Assembly: GCA_903876615.1 (NCBI GenBank)
Contig: CAIRAS010000489.1
Span: 1 to 12,800, forward strand
From: an uncultured Holophagaceae bacterium
Lineage (GTDB): Bacteria; Acidobacteriota; Holophagae; Holophagales; Holophagaceae
DNA length: 12,800 nucleotides
Direction: 5' to 3'
Shown here: one piece after another, positions 8,284 through 12,800 of the stretch
Layout: the number at the start of each line of letters is the position of its first letter
Position numbering within the stretch: the first letter of the stretch is position 1
Made by a program: the position numbers and the translations under genes
Notes under the pieces: model-generated
The model's input: only the letters and a program-made list of their open reading frames with translations
Told to the model about the DNA's origin: nothing
Database searches by the model: none

Positions 8284-10709
8284 CGGAATAGCCAGCTGAT
8301 CTTGGCCTGGACCACATCGTCCGAGGGCAGGTGGCGCAGCACGGCCAGGTCGGGCCCCGGCACCAGGGCGGCGTGATCGTTGGCGAGGGCGCTGCTGTTC
8401 GCGCCATGGGTGTAGACGAAGAAGAAGGAGGAGCCCGGCCGGAACTCCCAGCGGGTGATGAGGTTCAGGTTCCAGGCCCGGTAGCTGAAGGCGGTCTGGG
8501 GCGAGGTGCCTGCGGGCTGGTCCGAGGGCAGGCCGTCCCCCAGGGTGTGGTCATCCACGTAGTGCTTCAGGTCCCGGGAGCGCCAGCTGGCGCCCAACCA
8601 CTGGCTGAAAAACTGCACGGTGAGGCGGGGCGTGAAGGCGTAGGCCACCCGCAGGGTCTGGTTGAGCTGGCTGAGGCGGCGCAGGCCCACGATGGGCGTA
8701 GCTACGGGGGTCTCCATCCAGCGGCGACCGCCCTCCTCCCGAGTCAGCGAGGTGGAGAGCTGGAGCTCCAGGTTGGTGGCGGGCTTCACACTCTGGAACA
8801 GGGTTCCTGAGGTGGTGGGGCCGCCCTCGGCCCAAGCCCGGCTGGTGCTGAGGCGCAGGTACCAGGGTCGGTTGGCAGGGGTGTCGAAGCCCAGGTTGGC
8901 GGAGGGGATGGCGGGCCGCTGGAGGTATTTCTTCACGGGGTCGGCGTAGGTCCGAAGCTCCCGGTCGTCCGCCACTGGCAGGTCCAGGGCCGCTCCGCCC
9001 CAGAGGGAGAAGAAGTTCACGAAGTCCGTGCGGCCCCAGGTGCTGAAGCGGCGCTGGAAGGTGTGACCCGCCTGGTCCTCGGCGCTCGTGTGGCTGAGGC
9101 CGGCGCTCCAGGCGAGCAGAGGCCCCCAGCTTCGGTCCCAGGCCCGGGTCAGGGCGGCGTAGGTGCGGCGCTCGTCGGCGCGGCCCAGGTAGCCCAGGTC
9201 GTTGGGGTTGTAGGCCCGGCCAGCCTGGATGGCCTGGGCCTCCAGGGCCCAGCCGTCCTTCCACTCCTGGCGGAGGCGGAGGCGGCCCCGCCAGCCCTGC
9301 TCCTGGGTGGTCTGGGTGCCGGTCTGGCTGCGGCTGGCCGTGACCTCCACGACCCGGCTCCGGTCCTCGCTCTTGAAGGCTGAGTCCAGGGCTTGGACCT
9401 GGGCTTCCCGTCCCGCCGGTCCCGCCTGATCCATGGCGGAGGCGAACAGCCCCACATAGCTGCCGCGCTCATCCACCACCTGCTGCACCCGCAGGATGCC
9501 GTAGGCCGTGTGGGGCCACAGCTCCCGCCGGACCTCCTGGCCGCTGGCGTCCTGGATGGTGGCCCGGGCGGGCTCCACTGAGGCGGCCAGGAGGCCCACC
9601 TGGGTGCCCGTGGGGTACTTGGCGGTGTACTTGGCCGCCGCCAGGATATCCGCGGCGTTGGGCCGGTCCTTCAGGGACTCCCCGATGGCGAGGGTGGGAT
9701 CCGCCAGCCCCTGGCCGATGCGGCGGGTGTAGAGCAGGTCCGGTCCCGCCACCCGGAAGATGTCCATGCCCTCCAGGAAGAAGGGGCGCTTCTCCGGGAA
9801 GAAGGTCTCCACCGTGCCCAGGTTCAGCACCGCCTGGTCCACCTCCACCTGCCCGAAGTCCGGCCGCACGCTGAGGTCAATCTGGGAGGCGGTGCTCAGG
9901 CCCCAGCGAGCGTCCAGGCCGCCCCGGCCCTCCCAGTGGCGGTCGTCGTAGGTGCGGGCCGTCTCGAATTTGCGGGCGGCCGACAGGTAGGGCAGGACCT
10001 CCCGCCGAGGCTGGGGGCTGAGGCCCTCCAGGCCCTCCAGGGGCGGGAAGTGGCTGACGTAGCCGGTGCCGCCTCGGGGGACCACCATCCAGCGGCTGGA
10101 CTCCCGCACCAACCCCTGGTCCACCCGGCTGAAGTTGATGCCCCAGCTCTGGGCCTGCTCGCCCGGCTTGAAGCGGAGGAGGGAGAGGGGGATCTTCAGC
10201 TCGGCGGTCCAACCCCCCTCGTCGGAGGTGACGGCGCTCTCCCAGACCCCATCCCAGTTCGCGTCATAGCTGCCGTCGTTGTAGATCACCTGGTCTTTCT
10301 GGACCCCAGCGGCATTGACCTCAAAGACCATGGCGGTGCGGTGGTCGTGGTTGGAGTCGATGGCCACCCCGAACCAGTCCCCCAGGCTCTCCTGGTCCCG
10401 CCGGTGGAGGCGCTTGACCACATCCGCAGGTCCCTTGTCCAGGGCGGGGTCGTGGTGCATCCGGGCCCCCACGTAGAGGAAGCGGTCGTCGAAGAGCACG
10501 CGCACCTCAGTGCGTTGGTGGGCGGGCCGGCTGCGGAGGGGCCACTCCTGGGTGAAGCCCGTGGCCACTGGGGCCCGGGCCCAGTCCCGCTCGTCGAGGT
10601 GGCCATCCACTTGGATGCTGGTGGCCAGTCGCACGGCCCGGAGCCCCTCCGCGGGGGCGCCCAGGGCCGGCAGAGCGGCACACAGGGTGATGGCGGCGGC
10701 CAGACGCAT
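8280..10709 (-). CDS. DUF5916 outer-membrane protein with N-terminal CBM9-like domain
   Basis: This is an 809-residue exported protein. A signal peptide (MRLAAAITLCAALPALG, cleavage near 18) is followed by a carbohydrate-binding-family-9-like beta-sandwich at about 27-225, with VDGHLDERDWARA, then VRVLFDDRFLYVGAR and later WTAELKIPLSLLRF. The remainder matches the DUF5916 family: FFPEKRPFFLEG followed by DIF and YTRRIG are its hallmark. The C-terminal ~400 residues show alternating amphipathic beta-strands rich in Trp, Tyr and Arg, as in an outer-membrane barrel, and end in SWLFR. The ligand is unknown; a glycan or peptide substrate is possible from the domain type alone. The start ATG 10709 has AGGAG 5 bases upstream; a longer in-frame extension to 11174 overlaps the divergent DUF192 gene and is not credible. 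Confidence 0.88.
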   Translation of the reverse strand: MRLAAAITLCAALPALGAPAEGLRAVRLATSIQVDGHLDERDWARAPVATGFTQEWPLRSRPAHQRTEVRVLFDDRFLYVGARMHHDPALDKGPADVVKRLHRRDQESLGDWFGVAIDSNHDHRTAMVFEVNAAGVQKDQVIYNDGSYDANWDGVWESAVTSDEGGWTAELKIPLSLLRFKPGEQAQSWGINFSRVDQGLVRESSRWMVVPRGGTGYVSHFPPLEGLEGLSPQPRREVLPYLSAARKFETARTYDDRHWEGRGGLDARWGLSTASQIDLSVRPDFGQVEVDQAVLNLGTVETFFPEKRPFFLEGMDIFRVAGPDLLYTRRIGQGLADPTLAIGESLKDRPNAADILAAAKYTAKYPTGTQVGLLAASVEPARATIQDASGQEVRRELWPHTAYGILRVQQVVDERGSYVGLFASAMDQAGPAGREAQVQALDSAFKSEDRSRVVEVTASRSQTGTQTTQEQGWRGRLRLRQEWKDGWALEAQAIQAGRAYNPNDLGYLGRADERRTYAALTRAWDRSWGPLLAWSAGLSHTSAEDQAGHTFQRRFSTWGRTDFVNFFSLWGGAALDLPVADDRELRTYADPVKKYLQRPAIPSANLGFDTPANRPWYLRLSTSRAWAEGGPTTSGTLFQSVKPATNLELQLSTSLTREEGGRRWMETPVATPIVGLRRLSQLNQTLRVAYAFTPRLTVQFFSQWLGASWRSRDLKHYVDDHTLGDGLPSDQPAGTSPQTAFSYRAWNLNLITRWEFRPGSSFFFVYTHGANSSALANDHAALVPGPDLAVLRHLPSDDVVQAKISWLFR

Positions 10710-10741
10710 CGGTCTCCTGGAGGTCGGGCGCCCTCCTGGCC

Positions 10742-10758
10742 GCCACCGCCATGGTGGC
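10742..10758. repeat. Inverted repeat in the DUF5916/DUF192 divergent gap
   Basis: GCCACC and GGTGGC form a perfect six-base inverted repeat with a five-base spacer. It lies in the middle of the 117-base gap between two divergent exported-protein genes and just upstream of a -10-like TATCAT. It is a plausible operator for one or both genes, but a match of this size is not rare in GC-rich sequence. Confidence 0.28.
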
Positions 10759-10771
10759 ACAGGCCGCCGGG

Positions 10772-10777
10772 TATCAT
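10772..10777 (+). promoter_or_regulatory. Possible -10 element for the DUF192 gene
   Basis: TATCAT (four of six matches to TATAAT) on the plus strand lies 49 bases before the ATG at 10827 and is the most AT-rich word in the gap. A -35 box is not evident, as the region 17 bases upstream is GC-rich. This is a weak candidate. Confidence 0.25.
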
Positions 10778-10826
10778 GTCCCGGGTGGCCCACTCCGGCG
10801 GGTCGGCCCTGCTTCGAGGAGTCCCC

Positions 10827-11309
10827 ATGCGCCTTTGGCTCGCCGTCCTGCTGTCCCTCCCCCTGCTGGCGGGAGGCGGGGGCACCGTCACCTTCAAGCA
10901 GACGGCCTTCATGTCCGAGGTGGCCGCCACCGAGCCCGAGAAGGCCAAGGGGCTGATGTACCGGCAGAGCCTGCCGAAGGACCGCTGCATGTTCTTCGTG
11001 TACAGCGCAGAGGGCGACCACGCCATCTGGATGAAGAACTGCCTCATCGCCCTCGATGTGGCCTGGGTCGACGCCGAGGGCCGGGTGGTGGAGACCGCCG
11101 AGCACGTACCCCCCTGCAGCCCCATGCGCGGCGACGACTGCCCCAGCTACGGGGGATCGGTCCCCTCTCGGCACTTCGTCGAGTTCGCGGCAGGCACCTT
11201 CAAGCGCCTGGGCCTGAAGAAGGGCGATCGGCTTGGCTGGGAGCTCACCCTGGACGATGGCCGGGTCGTGCGCGGCGGAGTGCCCGCGGCCAAGGCCAAG
11301 AAGAAGTAG
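10827..11309 (+). CDS. Exported DUF192-family protein
   Basis: This 160-residue protein has a signal peptide (MRLWLAVLLSLPLLAGG) and one DUF192 domain. The domain marks are EKAKGLMYRQSL (38-49), CMFFVYSAEG (54-63), the core IWMKNCLIALDVAWVD (67-82), and EHVPPCSP (92-99). Family members are small beta-barrel periplasmic or exported proteins of undefined function. Four cysteines (54, 72, 97, 105) could form disulfides. The C-terminus is a basic tail (AKAKKK). The start ATG has GAGGAG 5 bases upstream, which fixes it well; an in-frame extension further left is only the shadow of the DUF5916 gene. It is divergent from the DUF5916 gene and convergent with the PdeM-like gene, with only four bases between the stops. 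Confidence 0.9.
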   Translation: MRLWLAVLLSLPLLAGGGGTVTFKQTAFMSEVAATEPEKAKGLMYRQSLPKDRCMFFVYSAEGDHAIWMKNCLIALDVAWVDAEGRVVETAEHVPPCSPMRGDDCPSYGGSVPSRHFVEFAAGTFKRLGLKKGDRLGWELTLDDGRVVRGGVPAAKAKKK

Positions 11310-11313
11310 CGCC

Positions 11314-12090
11314 CTAGTCTTCCGACTTGCTGGTGTCTTTGCCCTTCCGGGTGGGGCGGGTGAGGGTGCGGAGGTACTCGGGGGTGGGCGGCAGCTCCGC
11401 CAGATCCACGGCGCTCAGGCGGTCGGCGAGTAGCTTCCAGACCCGGGCCTGGCGAGGCAGGCGCTCGGGCTGGATCACCTCGAAGCCCTGGGCGTAGCTC
11501 ACGAAGGGCGGCATCACCAGCGCGAAGCCGGTGTAGAGGAAGGCGGGCAGGCGCAACCAGTCAGGCTCGCCCTGGGGGCCGGGGCTGGGCACAGCAAAGA
11601 GGGGGTGCACGCCGCCATTGATCCAGAAGCCATTGGACGGATCGTGGCGGGGATAGACGAAGATGCGGCGGCGGTGCATGAGGGTGAAGGGGCCCACGCT
11701 GTGCTGCTCCACGGGCACGATGCCGGTGCCGTCCAGCGCCGGGCCGCTGCTGCGGTCCGGGTGCCCCACCACCTGGATGACTTTGCGGCCGCCGCCCTTG
11801 AGCTTGCGGAAGATGGTGCGGAGCTCGTCGGCCTCCTCGCCCTCCACGGTGCCCTGGCTGGGCTTGAGGTCCCCCAGGAGGGCCACCTGCTCCGGCGCGT
11901 ACTCGTCCAGGAGGCTGAAGACCCGCTCCCAGATCTCCATCTGGGGTGTGGCGGGCATGGGATCGGGGCGTCGGCGGCGGGCGGCGCCGAGGCCGAAGAA
12001 GAGGTCCGAGAGCACCAGGGTCTTGTGCCGGGGCAGCCACACGGCCCGACGACTGTCGAGCACCACTTCCTCGTTGAGCTGGACCTGCAC
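11314..12090 (-). CDS. PdeM-like metallophosphoesterase homologue with degenerate metal site
   Basis: The 258-residue product resembles the small calcineurin-type phosphoesterases called PdeM (ligase-associated DNA-repair endonuclease type). The order of segments is right: VWLPRHKTLVLSDL (17-30), VALLGDLKPS (69-78), VIQVVGHPD (104-112), GPFTLMHRR (133-141), GGVHP (159-163), then LPAFLYTGF and the FEV strand. The metal ligands are eroded, however. DxH is DLF (29-31), GNHD is GHPD (109-112), and GHxH is GGVH (159-162). Asp29, Asp74, His139 and His162 remain. It may be inactive, bind a single metal, or have taken another role. The start is GTG (12090) with a GGAGG site about 5 bases upstream. 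No ligase, exonuclease or helicase of the usual PdeM cluster is in the window. Confidence 0.72.
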   Translation of the reverse strand: MQVQLNEEVVLDSRRAVWLPRHKTLVLSDLFFGLGAARRRRPDPMPATPQMEIWERVFSLLDEYAPEQVALLGDLKPSQGTVEGEEADELRTIFRKLKGGGRKVIQVVGHPDRSSGPALDGTGIVPVEQHSVGPFTLMHRRRIFVYPRHDPSNGFWINGGVHPLFAVPSPGPQGEPDWLRLPAFLYTGFALVMPPFVSYAQGFEVIQPERLPRQARVWKLLADRLSAVDLAELPPTPEYLRTLTRPTRKGKDTSKSED

Positions 12091-12158
12091 AGGGGCCTCC
12101 GGACCTCCATTGGACCACGAGCAGCCGCTGCCGCGGTCTCTGGTCGCGGCCTGCGGGA

Positions 12159-12164
12159 ATTCTA
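12159..12164 (-). promoter_or_regulatory. Possible -10 element for the PdeM-like gene
   Basis: TAGAAT on the minus strand (five of six matches) lies about 70 bases before the GTG start, in the 122-base gap shared with the divergent permease gene. A TTGCGG word further upstream (12184-12179) is only 14 bases away, shorter than the usual 16-18 spacer, so the pair is not convincing. Confidence 0.25.
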
Positions 12165-12212
12165 AAAGACAGGCTCGGCCGCAATGCGCCAGAATCCCGG
12201 GAGGGAGACGGA

Positions 12213-12800
12213 ATGCTCATGGACACGAACCACCTGCTGGCGGGCCTGGGCACCGGCCTGAGCGGCGGGCTCCTGGCCGGGCTGTTCGGCGTAGGCGGCG
12301 GCCTGGTGATGGTGCCTCTGTTGGGCACAATCCTGGGCCTCGACCAGCACCGGGCCCAGGGCGCCACCCTGGCGGCCATGCTGCTGCCGACGGGGCTGCC
12401 GGCGGTGCTGCAGTACCGCCAGCGGGGGGTGGCCTCCAGCCTGCCCCTGGTGGGCGTGCTGATCCTCGGCTTCCTCTTCGGTGTGACCGGCGGCTCCCTG
12501 GTGGCCAACGGCATCCCCTCCTGGCTGCTGCGCTATGGCTTCGCGGCCTTCCTGCTGTTCCTTGCCATCCGGACCCACCTGCGCCGGGAGCTGCCGGCCG
12601 TGGACCGCGAGGCCGAGCCTCTGGAAGTGCAGCGGGGGCTCTGGTCCCAGGGATTGCCCATCGGCGCGCTCGCGGGCCTGGTCTCGGGCCTGACGGGCCT
12701 GGGCGGCGCGGTGGTGGTCATCCCCCTGCTGGCCGCGCGGTTCCGCATGACCCAGCACGAGGCGCAGCTGGCCAGCCTCATGATGCTGCTGCCGCCCATC
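12213..12800 (+). CDS. TSUP-family permease (TauE/SafE type), 3' end cut by window edge
   Basis: This integral inner-membrane protein of the TauE/SafE (TSUP, DUF81) family has 196 residues visible, and the frame is open to the right edge. Members export or import sulfite, sulfoacetate, thiosulfate or similar organic anions; the substrate here cannot be told. The family's internal two-fold repeat is clear: GLLAGLFGVGGGLVMVPLL (residues about 19-37) followed by QHRAQGATLAAMLLP, and again GALAGLVSGLTGLGGAVVV (about 151-169) followed by QHEAQLASLMMLLP. At least five hydrophobic segments can be seen. A short charged loop (RRELPAVDREAEPLE, about 124-138) separates the halves. The start ATG 12213 has GGGAG 5 bases upstream; ATG 12219 is a less well-spaced alternative. 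It is divergent from the PdeM-like gene. Confidence 0.9.
   Translation, partial: MLMDTNHLLAGLGTGLSGGLLAGLFGVGGGLVMVPLLGTILGLDQHRAQGATLAAMLLPTGLPAVLQYRQRGVASSLPLVGVLILGFLFGVTGGSLVANGIPSWLLRYGFAAFLLFLAIRTHLRRELPAVDREAEPLEVQRGLWSQGLPIGALAGLVSGLTGLGGAVVVIPLLAARFRMTQHEAQLASLMMLLPPI

Noticed and set aside
10710..11174. N-terminal extension of the DUF5916 frame by 155 codons
   Set aside because: It would run antisense through most of the DUF192 gene and bury the signal peptide. The ATG at 10709 has a good AGGAG site and is followed directly by a signal peptide.

Overview
The window is very GC-rich (roughly two thirds G+C or more, third codon positions almost all G or C) and densely coded, with twelve protein genes and gaps of only 1 to about 125 bases. 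No rRNA, tRNA, CRISPR array, insertion sequence or phage structural gene was seen, and no stretch over 300 bases lacks a gene. The set (many small exported TPR proteins, a DUF5916 outer-membrane protein, ThyX, aspartase, an acyl-CoA carboxylase carboxyltransferase) would fit an Acidobacteriota chromosome of the Holophaga/Geothrix type. That is inference from gene style and GC content only; no marker gene proves it.

Left half (1-7510), all on the minus strand. In transcription order it runs: a transaldolase of the small TalC/FSA type (7510-6863); an aspartate ammonia-lyase fused to an N-terminal cyclic-nucleotide-binding-like domain (6747-4888); a strong intrinsic terminator or attenuator (4819-4786); a PccB/MmdA-type carboxyltransferase (4767-3229); an unrecognised exported protein (3198-2029); two tandem paralogous exported TPR proteins (1956-1354 and 1332-706); and a CPBP/CAAX-type membrane protease (706 to beyond the left edge), which overlaps the preceding stop by one base. 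Aspartase supplies fumarate from aspartate and the carboxyltransferase supplies methylmalonyl-CoA from propionyl-CoA, so both feed C4/C3 metabolism. The last four genes look like a cell-envelope cluster of unknown purpose.

Right half. thyX (7606-8283, plus) diverges from the transaldolase and converges on a large DUF5916/CBM9-like outer-membrane protein (10709-8280, minus), their stop codons overlapping. A small exported DUF192 protein (10827-11309, plus) diverges from that gene and converges, 4 bases apart, on a PdeM-like metallophosphoesterase homologue (12090-11314, minus) that has lost several metal-binding residues. A TSUP/TauE-SafE permease (12213 to beyond the right edge, plus) closes the window.

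The points most worth following are: the cNMP-domain/aspartase fusion, which lacks the canonical phosphate-binding arginine; an AT-rich, odd-codon island lying exactly over the ThyX signature motif, which also carries a one-residue insertion; the terminator sitting in the leader of the carboxyltransferase gene; the degenerate PdeM-like protein; and the envelope cluster with its tandem TPR paralogues. No clearly new multi-gene defence or mobile system is visible.
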